From Falsirhodobacter sp. 20TX0035 (lineage in GTDB: Bacteria > Pseudomonadota > Alphaproteobacteria > Rhodobacterales > Rhodobacteraceae), in assembly GCF_028307215.1 (NCBI RefSeq), contig NZ_JAQMHV010000006.1:84682-148681 (forward strand): 64,000 bases of DNA, given 5' to 3'. Made by a program: the position numbers and the translations under genes. Positions within the stretch are counted from its first letter, which is position 1. The number at the start of each line of letters is the position of its first letter. Shown piece by piece: positions 1-7,987 of the stretch. Under the pieces are notes generated by a model. The model saw only the letters and a program-made list of their open reading frames with translations. It was not told where the DNA came from and ran no database searches.

Positions 1-745
1 CCGCAGCGGCGGTGACGATCGACGGACCGGCCGGCGTGTCGAAGTGATACGAGGCCCAAAGGCCCAGAAGCGCCGCCCCCGCCCCGACCGCCGTGGCGCC
101 CACGGCCATCGCCTCGGGGCCGCGGGCCAGCGCCCGCGCCGCCGCCGCCGGCACGATCAGCAGGGCCGAGATCAGGAGCGCCCCCACGATCTTCAGCGAG
201 ATCGCGACCACCAGCGCCAGCGCCACGGTCAGCACCAGCCTTTCCCGCGTGGGGGACAGGCCGTCCGCATGGGCCAGATCCTCGTTCACGGTGGTCAGCA
301 GAAGCCGGTCCCAGCGCCAGACGATCAGGGCCACCACCAGCGCCGCCCCGCCCCAGATCACGGCCAGATCGGCGCGCGACACGGCCAGGATGTCGCCAAA
401 GAGATAGCTCTCAAGGCTCAGCTGCACGTTTTGAACGAAGCTGATCGCCACAAGGCCCAGCGCCAGCGCGGCATGGGCCAGAACGCCCAGCACCGTGTCC
501 GCCGCCCAGCCGCGCCCCGTCAGGTTCGCCACGGTCAGGCCCATGGCGGCGGCCACGCCCGCGGCCCCCACGGCCACCGGCAGGTCGCTGGCCAGCGCCA
601 GGGCCACGCCCAGAATGGCCGCATGCGCCGTCGCGTCGCCGAAATAGGCCATGCGCCGCCACACCACGAAAACGCCCAGCGGCCCGGTCGAACAGGCGAC
701 CCCCACCCCGGCCAACGCGGCCCGCGTCAGGAAATCGTCAAGCAT
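1..745 (-). CDS. znuB: Zinc ABC transporter permease ZnuB (3' end outside window)
   Basis: Membrane subunit of the high-affinity zinc importer, passing Zn2+ delivered by ZnuA across the inner membrane using ATP hydrolysis by ZnuC. The visible 248 codons start MLDDFLTRAALAG and form a run of hydrophobic segments typical of the ABC-3 (ZnuB/MntB) permease family. The family region around YFGDATAHAAILGVAL is present, as is the later stretch SLKIVGALLISALLIVPAAA. The ATG at 743-745 lies inside the end of znuC (8-bp overlap), so the two are probably translationally coupled. The reading frame is open to base 1 and the C-terminus is missing. Manganese or iron transport is possible for this family, but the adjacent Zur gene and operator favour zinc. 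Confidence 0.9.
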   Translation of the reverse strand, partial: MLDDFLTRAALAGVGVACSTGPLGVFVVWRRMAYFGDATAHAAILGVALALASDLPVAVGAAGVAAAMGLTVANLTGRGWAADTVLGVLAHAALALGLVAISFVQNVQLSLESYLFGDILAVSRADLAVIWGGAALVVALIVWRWDRLLLTTVNEDLAHADGLSPTRERLVLTVALALVVAISLKIVGALLISALLIVPAAAARALARGPEAMAVGATAVGAGAALLGLWASYHFDTPAGPSIVTAAA

Positions 746-1478
746 GGTCGTGCCCCTCGCAGCCGTCGTGGTGGTGCCCGTGATCGTGGCGGTGCTGATA
801 CAGCGCCAGCGCCCCCCGCGTGCCTTCGCCGAACAGCGCGCGGTATTCGGGGGCGTTTGACACCACGTGCGGCGTGCCTTCGCAGCAGACATGCCCGTTC
901 AGACACACCACCCGGTCCGAGGCCGCCATCACGACGTGCAGATCATGGCTGACCATCAGGACGGCAGCGCCGGTTTCGGCGCGCACCTCTTCCAGCAGGC
1001 GGTAGAAGGCGGCCTCCCCCGGCTGGTCCAAGCCTTGCGTCGGTTCGTCCATCAGGATCGCCTCGGGCTTCACCAGCAGGGCGCGGGCCAGAAGGACGCG
1101 CTGCATCTGCCCGCCCGACAGGCCGGACATGGGCCGCGCCTCCACCCCCGGCAGGCCGACGCGCGCCAGCACGGCCGCGATGTTGGCGCGCGACTGGCGG
1201 CGGGGCAGCGACAGGAAGCGTGCAACGGGCAGCGGCAGGGTGGGGTCCAAGGTCAGCTTCTGCGGCACATAACCGATCCGAAGCCCCGCCTTCCGCGTCA
1301 CCCGGCCCGAAATGACGGGCACGATGCCCAGCAGCGTGCGCAGCAGGGTGGACTTGCCGGACCCGTTGGGGCCGACGATCGTCACGATCTCCCCCGGATG
1401 CAGTTTCAGGGACACGTCCTGCAACACGGACTGCGCGCCCAGTGTGACGCTCACCCCTTCGGCTTCGATCAGGGTCAT
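738..1478 (-). CDS. znuC: Zinc ABC transporter ATP-binding protein ZnuC
   Basis: ATPase that powers the ZnuB permease. The 246-aa protein has Walker A GPNGSGKST (residues 36-44), an LSGGQ signature and Walker B ILMDEPTQGLD. Its C-terminus is a histidine-rich tail (HRHDHGHHHDGCEGHDHA) that could bind zinc. I chose the ATG at 1476-1478 (MTLIEAEGV) because it overlaps the zur stop codon in an ATGA arrangement; an in-frame start eight codons upstream lies inside zur and is less likely. The gene forms an operon zur-znuC-znuB and should be under Zur control from the shared upstream region. Confidence 0.93.
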   Translation of the reverse strand: MTLIEAEGVSVTLGAQSVLQDVSLKLHPGEIVTIVGPNGSGKSTLLRTLLGIVPVISGRVTRKAGLRIGYVPQKLTLDPTLPLPVARFLSLPRRQSRANIAAVLARVGLPGVEARPMSGLSGGQMQRVLLARALLVKPEAILMDEPTQGLDQPGEAAFYRLLEEVRAETGAAVLMVSHDLHVVMAASDRVVCLNGHVCCEGTPHVVSNAPEYRALFGEGTRGALALYQHRHDHGHHHDGCEGHDHA

Positions 1479-1951
1479 GCGGCCTCGCGGCAGGTGGGGC
1501 ACAGGCCGACGGCCTCCACGTTGGACCGTTCGATCACGAAGCCCAGATCCGCCGCCGCGGCGTCCAGCGCCTCGCGCACCGGCTCGGCCGGGGCCTCGGC
1601 CACGATGTTGCAGGTGCGGCAGATCAGGAAGGCCGGGGCGTGCGCCTCGCCTGGATGCATGCAGGCGGCGAAGGCGTTCAGGCGACGGATGCGATGGGCC
1701 AGCCCCTGCTCCACCAGAAACTCCAGCGCGCGATAGGCGACGGGCGGCTGGTTGCCGAAGCCCTCGGTCGACAGGCGCTGCAGAACATCATAGGCGCCCA
1801 GCGCGCGATGCTCTTCCAAAAGGATCTCCAGCACGCGGCGGCGCACGGGGGTCAGGCGCAGGCCCTTTTCGGCCGCTATGTCCTCGGCACGCTTCAGGAC
1901 ATCGCCGGAGCAATGGGCATGATCGTGGCGGGCAAAGGCCAGCGGGTCCAT
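1475..1951 (-). CDS. zur: Fur-family zinc uptake regulator Zur
   Basis: Zinc-sensing repressor of the Fur family, 158 aa. It has an N-terminal winged helix (about residues 30-85, including RLTPVRRRVLEIL and QPPVAYRALEFL) and a C-terminal dimerisation part with two CxxC pairs (CRTC and CPTC) that in the family hold a structural zinc. The N-terminus contains an extra HDHAHC segment. It is the first gene of zur-znuC-znuB and overlaps znuC by 4 bp. It diverges from znuA across a 69-bp gap that contains a Zur-box-like palindrome, so self-regulation together with znuA is likely. A ferric or manganese regulator is the alternative; the zinc transporter context argues against it. Confidence 0.92.
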   Translation of the reverse strand: MDPLAFARHDHAHCSGDVLKRAEDIAAEKGLRLTPVRRRVLEILLEEHRALGAYDVLQRLSTEGFGNQPPVAYRALEFLVEQGLAHRIRRLNAFAACMHPGEAHAPAFLICRTCNIVAEAPAEPVREALDAAAADLGFVIERSNVEAVGLCPTCREAA

Positions 1952-1962
1952 GAGGGCACCTC

Positions 1963-1991
1963 TTGACGTGTTACGTTATCACATTTATTCC
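1963..1991 (+). promoter_or_regulatory. Probable sigma70 promoter of znuA
   Basis: TTGACG (1963-1968) and TATTCC (1986-1991) are separated by 17 bp, ahead of the znuA start at 2021. The spacer contains the Zur-box-like sequence, so a bound repressor would block the polymerase. This is inferred from the motif match only. Confidence 0.5.
1969..1983. promoter_or_regulatory. Probable Zur operator
   Basis: TGTTACGTTATCACA is an imperfect inverted repeat. It agrees at most positions with the enterobacterial Zur box core TGTTATAnTATAACA. It sits between the divergent zur and znuA genes and inside the predicted znuA promoter spacer. One operator could therefore control both transcription units. Confidence 0.6.
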
Positions 1992-2020
1992 ACATGGGCA
2001 TGGAATGAAAGGGCATCAAG

Positions 2021-2974
2021 ATGCGTTATACCATACCGCTGCTGCTGGCGAGTGTCGCCGCCACCCCCGCGCTTGCGGATGTGCAGGTCGTGACCGACAT
2101 CTCTCCGATCCACTCTCTGGTGGCGCAGGTCATGGGGGACACGGGCACGCCGGACCTGATCCTGCCGCCGGGCAGCGATCCCCATCACTTCCAGCTGAAG
2201 CCCAGCCAGGCGGGCGCGATCCAGGACGCCGACCTCGTGATCTGGCTGGGGCCGGAGATGACGCCCTGGCTGACCGCCGCCCTGAAGGCGCGGGGTGGTG
2301 AGGAGCTGGAGCTTCTGCATGTCGACGGCCTGACCCAACGGCAATACGCCGAGGGCGCGCATGAGGAGCATGACCACGACGACCATGATCACGCCCACGA
2401 CCATGAGCACGAGCATGAGCATGAGCATGACCACGGCGAGGGCGAGGAGCACCATCATCACGAAGGCCTAGACCCCCATGCCTGGCTGAACCCCGACAAC
2501 GTGCTGGTCTGGCTGGACGCGATCGAGGGCAAACTTTCGGAGATGGATCCCACCAACGCCGAAGCCTACGCCGCCAACGCCAAGGCCGCCGAGGACGACA
2601 TTCGCGCCTTGGACGCCGACCTGACCGAGCAGCTGGCCCCGGCAAAGGGCAAGCCCTTCGTGACCTTCCACGACGCCTATGGCTATTTCACGGACCATTA
2701 CGACCTGACCTCGGCGGGCGCGATCTCTCCGGGTGACGCGTCCTCCCCCTCGGCCCGCCGTCTGGCCGAGATTCGTGAGCAGGCCGGCCCCGCCACCTGC
2801 ATCTTCCCTGAAGTGCAGCACGATCCGAAGCTGGCCCAGCAGATGGCCGACGATGCGGGCGTGACACTCGGCCAGCCGCTGGATCCGGAGGGCGCGCAGC
2901 TGACGGCGGGTCCGCAGCTTTATGGCCAGTTGATGCACGGTCTGGCCGACACGCTGACCGCCTGCCTGAAGTGA
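2021..2974 (+). CDS. znuA: Zinc ABC transporter periplasmic binding protein ZnuA
   Basis: Periplasmic high-affinity zinc-binding protein of the cluster A-I (metal) family, 317 aa. It has a Sec signal peptide ending ATPALA. Expected zinc-ligand histidines occur in SPIHSL, DPHHFQ and LDPHAWLNPDN, and after the linker in FHDAYGYF. A long acidic, histidine-rich loop (about residues 115-146, many HDH and HEH repeats) is typical of ZnuA and absent from manganese-binding relatives. The ATG at 2021 follows an AT-rich leader with a Zur-type operator. The gene is divergent from zur-znuC-znuB and is followed by a GC-rich hairpin. Confidence 0.95.
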   Translation: MRYTIPLLLASVAATPALADVQVVTDISPIHSLVAQVMGDTGTPDLILPPGSDPHHFQLKPSQAGAIQDADLVIWLGPEMTPWLTAALKARGGEELELLHVDGLTQRQYAEGAHEEHDHDDHDHAHDHEHEHEHEHDHGEGEEHHHHEGLDPHAWLNPDNVLVWLDAIEGKLSEMDPTNAEAYAANAKAAEDDIRALDADLTEQLAPAKGKPFVTFHDAYGYFTDHYDLTSAGAISPGDASSPSARRLAEIREQAGPATCIFPEVQHDPKLAQQMADDAGVTLGQPLDPEGAQLTAGPQLYGQLMHGLADTLTACLK

Positions 2975-2980
2975 CTGTCT

Positions 2981-3006
2981 GGGCGGGCCGCCCCCACGGC
3001 CCGCCC
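2981..3006 (+). terminator. GC-rich hairpin after znuA
   Basis: GGGCGGGCC and GGCCCGCCC form a perfect 9-bp stem with an 8-nt loop, starting 7 bp after the znuA stop. There is no T-run, so termination efficiency is uncertain. Confidence 0.5.
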
Positions 3007-3083
3007 CACCGGATCATGGAACCTTCGCGGAAACCAAGGGGCCGCCTGCCGCGTTGCCCCTGCGCCCGCATCCGGAGACATCC

Positions 3084-4001
3084 ATGGCCCTCGATCCATC
3101 CACCATCTGCGTGATCGCCAACCCCAAGTCGGGGCGCAACAGTCACGACGCCCAGGCGATCGACACCGCCATGGCCGTGTTCGGCAGCGCCACCCTGCGC
3201 CGCTGGAAGGAAGGCGAGGATCTGAAGGACGCCGTCCGCAAGGCGGTGGAGGACGGCTTCACCACGATCGTCGCCGCCGGGGGTGATGGCACGGTGATGG
3301 GCGTGGCGAACGCCTTGGTGAACACCGACGTGAACCTGGCCGTGCTGCCCCTGGGCACCTTCAACTACTTCGCCCGCGGTCTGGAGCTTTCGCAGGAGCC
3401 TGACGAGGCCGCGCGCGCCATCCTGAACGGACGCCCGCACCGCATCTCGGTCGGGGCCGTCAACGGTGTGGTGTTCCTGAACAACGCCAGCCTCGGGATC
3501 TATCCCGCCATCCTGAAGCAGCGCGAATCCGTCTATGAACGCTTCGGCCGCCGCCGGGTGGCCGCGCATTGGTCGGTGCTGAAGACCTTCCTGCGCTATC
3601 GCCGCCCGTGGCGCGTCACGCTGGAGGTGGACGGCGAACGCCGGCAGGTGTCCACCCCCCTGATCTTCGTGGCCCGCTCCGCCTATCAACTGGAACGGTT
3701 CGGCCTTCCCGGCTCGGCCGAGATCAGCGACGACGATCTGGTGGCCTTTATCGCCAAGGGCGAAGGCCGTACCTCGCTTCTGAAGACGACGTTGCACCTG
3801 TGCCGGGGCAAGGTGCAGCTGGGCCGCGACGTGGACCTGCTGCACGTGAACGAGTTCACGGTGGAAACGAAGAAATCCAGCCTCCTCGTCGCCTATGACG
3901 GCGAGAAGGCCCGCATGGACACGCCCCTGAAGTTCGAGATCCTGCGCGACGCGCTGTCGATCATCCTGCCCGACGAGGCCGACCGGGTGAAAACCCCATG
4001 A
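3084..4001 (+). CDS. Diacylglycerol/lipid kinase catalytic-domain protein
   Basis: Predicted soluble lipid kinase of the DAGK_cat family (YegS/DgkB-like), 305 aa. The family would phosphorylate diacylglycerol or a related lipid at the membrane face. It begins with the nucleotide-binding motif ANPKSGRN (residues 12-19) and has the signature AAGGDGT (residues 64-70), followed by LPLGTFNYFARGL, another conserved block. I chose the ATG at 3084, preceded by a CCGGAGA ribosome site; an upstream TTG in frame would add ten poorly conserved residues. The stop overlaps the start of the downstream metallophosphoesterase by 4 bp, so the two are expressed together. The exact lipid substrate cannot be read from sequence. 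Confidence 0.85.
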   Translation: MALDPSTICVIANPKSGRNSHDAQAIDTAMAVFGSATLRRWKEGEDLKDAVRKAVEDGFTTIVAAGGDGTVMGVANALVNTDVNLAVLPLGTFNYFARGLELSQEPDEAARAILNGRPHRISVGAVNGVVFLNNASLGIYPAILKQRESVYERFGRRRVAAHWSVLKTFLRYRRPWRVTLEVDGERRQVSTPLIFVARSAYQLERFGLPGSAEISDDDLVAFIAKGEGRTSLLKTTLHLCRGKVQLGRDVDLLHVNEFTVETKKSSLLVAYDGEKARMDTPLKFEILRDALSIILPDEADRVKTP

Positions 4002-4789
4002 GGCGGATCGTCCACCTGTCGGATCTTCACTTCGGCCGCACCTCCCCCGCCCTGCTGGAACCGCTGCTGGACGAGGTGAACGCGCTGGCCCCGGATCTGT
4101 GCGTCATCTCGGGCGATTTCACCCAGCGCGCCCGCCGCTGGCAGTTCGAGGAGGCGCGGTCCTTCATCGACCGCATCAACGCCCCCATCTTGGCCGTGCC
4201 CGGCAACCACGACACGCCGCTGGACAACCTGTGGATCCGGCTGACCCGGCCGTGGGACCGGTACCGGGAGTTCATCGACAAGAACCTGGAGCCAACCTTC
4301 GAGAACGACCGCATGCGCGTGGTCGGCGTGAACACCGTCAACCGCTGGGTGCATCAGACGGGGCGCCTGTCCTCCCGTGCGCTGAAACGCGTGTGCACGG
4401 CCTTTGCCGATGCCGGCGACAAGGCCCGCATCGTCGTCCTGCACCACCCGCTGGAGCATCTGGAGGGCAGCGACAAGCGCCTGATGCGCGGATCGGCCAA
4501 GGCGCTGAAGGCGCTGGCCGAATGCGGGGCCGACGTGGTGCTGTGCGGGCACATCCACACCACCCATATCGGGCCCTTCACCACCGCGCCGGGGCTGCTG
4601 TTCGTTCAGGCGGGCACGGGCCTGTCCACGCGGTTGCGCCTGCAGGACAACAGCTTCAACGTGCTGGACGTGTCGCGGGCCGAGATGTCGGTGCGGGCCA
4701 TCTCGGCCAGCGCGGACGCGGTGTTCGAGGAAACGGCCGCCCACACCTTCCGCCGCGCGCCCGAAGGCTGGTTGCGGCTGGACAGCTAG
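3998..4789 (+). CDS. Calcineurin-like metallophosphoesterase
   Basis: Predicted two-metal phosphoesterase, 263 aa. All family motifs are visible: SDLHFG near the N-terminus, SGDFTQ, PGNHD, LHHP and GHIHTTH at the C-terminal side. The family contains cyclic-nucleotide, phospholipid-headgroup and nucleotide hydrolases, and the specificity is not decided here. It is translationally coupled (ATGA) to the upstream lipid kinase, which suggests that both act on related phosphorylated lipid products. The 3' end overlaps the convergent GAPDH gene by 4 bp. Confidence 0.85.
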   Translation: MRRIVHLSDLHFGRTSPALLEPLLDEVNALAPDLCVISGDFTQRARRWQFEEARSFIDRINAPILAVPGNHDTPLDNLWIRLTRPWDRYREFIDKNLEPTFENDRMRVVGVNTVNRWVHQTGRLSSRALKRVCTAFADAGDKARIVVLHHPLEHLEGSDKRLMRGSAKALKALAECGADVVLCGHIHTTHIGPFTTAPGLLFVQAGTGLSTRLRLQDNSFNVLDVSRAEMSVRAISASADAVFEETAAHTFRRAPEGWLRLDS

Positions 4790-5757
4790 GCCAGCCGCAG
4801 CGCCATGTCGAGCATGCGATTCGAAAAGCCCCATTCGTTGTCGTACCAGCCGAAGACGCGCAGAAGACCCTGATCGGTCCGCCGCGTTTCGGGCGTGGCC
4901 ATGACGATGCTTTCGGACCGCGCCCGCAGATCGGTGCTGACCAGCGGTCCGTCCACCGCGCCGAGGACGCCGCCCGCCGTGTGGAAGGCCAGGTTCACCG
5001 CGTCCACATCGGCGGGACGTTCCGTCATCACCGCCAGATCCACCGCCGAGACGGAGGCCACGGGCACCCGCACCGCGGACCCCTGCACCCGCCCCGCCAG
5101 ATCGGGCAGCACGAGGTCCAAGAGCCGCTGGGCCGAGGTCGTGGTGGGCACCATCGACAGCGCCGCCGCGCGGGACCGGGCGAAGTCTGCGGCCGGCGCG
5201 TCCATCGTCGGCTGGCTGCCGGTGTAGCAGTGGATCGTGGTCATGGTGCCGGTGACCACGCCCCATTCGGCGTCCAGAAGCTTCACCAGCGGGGCCAGCG
5301 CGTTCGTGGTGCAGCTGGCGTTGGAGATGATGCGGTGTTGGGCGGTCAGCGCGCCCTCGTTCGCGTCCAGAACCAGCGTCACGTCGGCCGCGCGGGAGGG
5401 GCCGGAGACCAGAACCCGGCGGGCTCCGGCGGTCAGGCCGCGTTCGGCCACTGCGCGCGTGTCGGCGCGGCCCGTGCATTCCATCACCACGTCGATGTCC
5501 GACAGGTCCAGCACCGACAGGTCGGGCGTCCGGTGCAGCGGGATCGCACGGCCGTTCACGACCAGCGCCCCACCCTCCAGCGCGACGGTTCCGGGGAACG
5601 GGCCGAAGACGCTGTCGTACTGGAACAGGTAGGCGCACATCTCGGCCGCCGCGATGTCGTTGATGCCCGCGATCTCCGCCTCCGGCCAGCCGCCCTGCGA
5701 CCACGCCCGCAGGACGGACCGCCCGATCCGTCCGAACCCGTTGAGGAATATCCGCAT
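4786..5757 (-). CDS. Glyceraldehyde-3-phosphate dehydrogenase, divergent paralogue
   Basis: NAD(P)-dependent phosphorylating aldehyde dehydrogenase of the GAPDH family, 323 aa, slightly shorter than the usual 330-335. The Rossmann motif NGFGRIGR is at residues 6-13. The catalytic cysteine lies in SNASCTTN (Cys149) and the partner histidine is His176 in TIHCYTG. Several signature positions differ from housekeeping Gap: HCYTGSQ instead of HSYTGDQ, and PTTTSAQR instead of the common PTSTGAA. It may be a secondary Gap, an erythrose-4-phosphate dehydrogenase or an arsenate-linked type. No arsenic genes are adjacent. Confidence is high for the family and low for the exact substrate. Confidence 0.85.
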   Translation of the reverse strand: MRIFLNGFGRIGRSVLRAWSQGGWPEAEIAGINDIAAAEMCAYLFQYDSVFGPFPGTVALEGGALVVNGRAIPLHRTPDLSVLDLSDIDVVMECTGRADTRAVAERGLTAGARRVLVSGPSRAADVTLVLDANEGALTAQHRIISNASCTTNALAPLVKLLDAEWGVVTGTMTTIHCYTGSQPTMDAPAADFARSRAAALSMVPTTTSAQRLLDLVLPDLAGRVQGSAVRVPVASVSAVDLAVMTERPADVDAVNLAFHTAGGVLGAVDGPLVSTDLRARSESIVMATPETRRTDQGLLRVFGWYDNEWGFSNRMLDMALRLA

Positions 5758-6596
5758 TGCGCCCTCCGTTCATCCGCCCCTTGTCCAAGCACGGATGCGC
5801 AGCGGGCGCAATCGGTCAGCCCAGTTCGGCCAAGCGGGCGTGAAGGTGCTTCACGAGGTCGGCTCCAAACCCGAACGGGCGGCCGGCATCGCGAGATACC
5901 CCTTTTCCGCCCCTTCCGGATCCACCACTAGAAGCAAGGCGGGAGAGACCTCCGCACCTTCCTCGGGCGCGCAGGCCAGGGTGGCGATGCGGCCACATCC
6001 AAGGGTGCTGCCAGTTCGATGGTCATACTTGCCTCTGCACCAAGGCTCGGTTGGGGAAGTTGCGTCACGATCTGCCGGCGTTCATCCGGGGGCGCATGGC
6101 CGTCGGCCCTCGCCCGCACCAGACGCGCGGCCAGATCGTCCGCGATGTGGCCAAGCCTAGCTGAAGCCCTCGCACAAGGGTCCGGATCCGGCGCGAGGCC
6201 ACCCGTTCCAGCGAGGGTGCGCGGCCGAATCGACACTTTTCGTGGCGGCCTTGTCCGCCTGCCAGTGCTTCCATGCGCTTCGACCACGGCGACACCCTGA
6301 CCTTTTGGACCGGCCAAGGCCACCTTGCCGGGGGCTCGGTCAGAAAACTTCAGCTCCACAACCGAAAGGCGACAATTGGGGTGACACGGATGCTTTCCTG
6401 ATTAAGCAATCATGCAAATCGCCAATGGACGACCGGCAGCTTTATCGGAAAGACCACCTATTAGCGCAATCAAAAATGTTGATTAAAAATAACTACAGGA
6501 AAATGTTGCCGGAAAAGAGGCGTGAGTGCTCTTGCAGAAGGGACAAGCATCGCTGGACCGGGCGGCGGAACAGCAGGCCAAAGGTTGATCAGTAGA
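5758..6596. other. 839-bp region without an intact gene
   Basis: Between GAPDH and the acyltransferase gene no complete gene is supported. The left two thirds, read on the minus strand, look like decayed coding sequence (listed separately). The right part becomes AT-rich from about 6360 and probably holds the promoter and leader of the acyltransferase gene. No tRNA or clear terminator was seen. Confidence 0.5.
5816..6359 (-). pseudogene. Frameshifted remnant of an unidentified gene
   Basis: On the minus strand, protein-like stretches appear in successive frames. One frame carries ARLGHIADDLAARLVRA and then SMTIELAAPLDVA. A second carries SPALLLVVDPEGAEKGYLAM (about 5880-5945). A third carries FGADLVKHLHARLAELG just before a stop at 5816. 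Joined in order they read like one C-terminal region with at least two frameshifts. I do not recognise the family. The alternative is chance open frames in GC-rich DNA. Confidence 0.35.
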
Positions 6597-7694
6597 ATGA
6601 AGTATGATTTCATCGACGTAACGCGGGCTTTGGCGGCCTTTGCCGTTGTGGTGTCCCACACACAGGCACTCATCATCGATCGCCCTCTCGCTTCCGGGGC
6701 GGTTCATAAAATGCTCAGCCTGCTCACCTCGCAGGGTCACACGGCCGTTGTGGTGTTCTTCGTGATCTCCGGGTTCTGGATCACCCGATCCGTGGATCGA
6801 GCCGGAGCAGCCTTTTCGTTCAAGGACTACATGCTGGCCCGCTGCACGCGCCTGTGGCTTGTCCTGATCCCGGCCTTGTTGATCGGAATGGGCATTGACG
6901 CCTTGGGAAGCGGGAGGTTCGCCTCCGCCCTGTATGAAGGAACACAAGGATCTTTGACGCTTTCCTTCGACGTCAAAGACCGACTGTCGGTGATGGCTTT
7001 CCTCGGCAACGCGCTGTTTCTTCAGGATATCGCGGTGAAGGCTTTGGGTTCCAATGGACCGCTTTGGACTATTGCCTGCGAATTCTGGTATTACGTGTAC
7101 TTTCCGCTCGCTTATCTTGCCATAAGGTCGCGCAATTGCCTGGGGATCACGCTGGCTGTGGTCGCCTTTTTCTTCCTCCCCAGCATCTCCCTGTTTTTCT
7201 GCTGGATGATGGGAGGGGCCGTTTATCTGGTGGCCGAGCGTCTTGGAGCAGACCGCCGCTTTCATTGGGCCGTTCCTGCGGCGTGCCTTGCGGCATTCGG
7301 CGCAACCATTGTTCTGCTGAAGTTCGTTTCCCTGCACTGGATCGCAAGCGATCTGCTGCTGGCCGCCATCTTCGCCCTTTTCATGGCCGTCGGCATGAGG
7401 TCTTCTTTCGGAGAGGCCAAGGGGCTGGGCCTGCTCGCAAGGCTGGGAAGCCGGTCCTCCTACTCCCTCTATGCCACGCACATGCCCATCATCGTGTTCA
7501 TCTGCAACTTCATCACGCCCGAACAGCGCATCCCGGCCGGTCTTTACCCTTGGGCGCTGGTCATGCTCATCCCACTGGTGGCCGTTGCATTCGCGATCGT
7601 CTTCTCATGGTTCACAGAAGATCAGACGGTCAGGGTGAAGAACTGGATCGCCACCCCCCGAAAGGCGCCTCCGCTGTGGCCCAGCGGGGCCTGA
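6597..7694 (+). CDS. Acyltransferase family 3 membrane protein (OafA/YrhL-like)
   Basis: Predicted inner-membrane O-acyltransferase, 365 aa, with about ten hydrophobic segments. It starts MKYDFIDVTRALAAFAVVV followed by SHTQ, the family's first helix with the conserved histidine, and then VFFVISGFWITRS, the second hallmark block. Such enzymes acetylate or succinylate cell-surface or exported polysaccharides. I used the ATG at 6597; a GTG at 6522 would add 25 residues unlike the family N-terminus. It converges with an O-antigen ligase-like gene, which supports a polysaccharide role. Base composition is less GC-biased than in flanking core genes, which is compatible with transfer. Confidence 0.85.
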   Translation: MKYDFIDVTRALAAFAVVVSHTQALIIDRPLASGAVHKMLSLLTSQGHTAVVVFFVISGFWITRSVDRAGAAFSFKDYMLARCTRLWLVLIPALLIGMGIDALGSGRFASALYEGTQGSLTLSFDVKDRLSVMAFLGNALFLQDIAVKALGSNGPLWTIACEFWYYVYFPLAYLAIRSRNCLGITLAVVAFFFLPSISLFFCWMMGGAVYLVAERLGADRRFHWAVPAACLAAFGATIVLLKFVSLHWIASDLLLAAIFALFMAVGMRSSFGEAKGLGLLARLGSRSSYSLYATHMPIIVFICNFITPEQRIPAGLYPWALVMLIPLVAVAFAIVFSWFTEDQTVRVKNWIATPRKAPPLWPSGA

Positions 7695-7753
7695 GAGGGA
7701 TAGCAAGCGCCGTTTCGAGGGCTTGACCATCTGGACTCCCCAACATCAGCACC

Positions 7754-7785
7754 GGTTGAAGACGTTCGGTTGAGCGGCTTCAACC
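7754..7785. terminator. Inverted repeat between convergent genes
   Basis: GGTTGAAG and CTTCAACC form a perfect 8-bp stem with a 16-nt loop, between the ends of the acyltransferase and the ligase-like gene. It could terminate either transcript, but there is no T-run. Nothing else is apparent in the 293-bp gap 7695-7987. Confidence 0.4.
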
Positions 7786-7987
7786 ACGCTGCGGCCCCCG
7801 AGAATGGACTTTCCGCCAAGCAAAGGCCAGTCACGTGCTGGCCTTATGATCTCGCAATCGATGCGGAACTTCGTCGCTTTGCCCGTCACAAGGACGAGGT
7901 GCGCCTCGTACCGACAGGTTCGGGATGGATCGCCTGACCCACGCCCGGCTGCGGATCGGGCCAACCGCCCCTGCTTCCGGCGCAACC

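Noticed and set aside
6522..6596. Upstream GTG start for the acyltransferase
   Set aside because: The added 25 residues do not fit the family N-terminus and the ribosome site spacing is too short.
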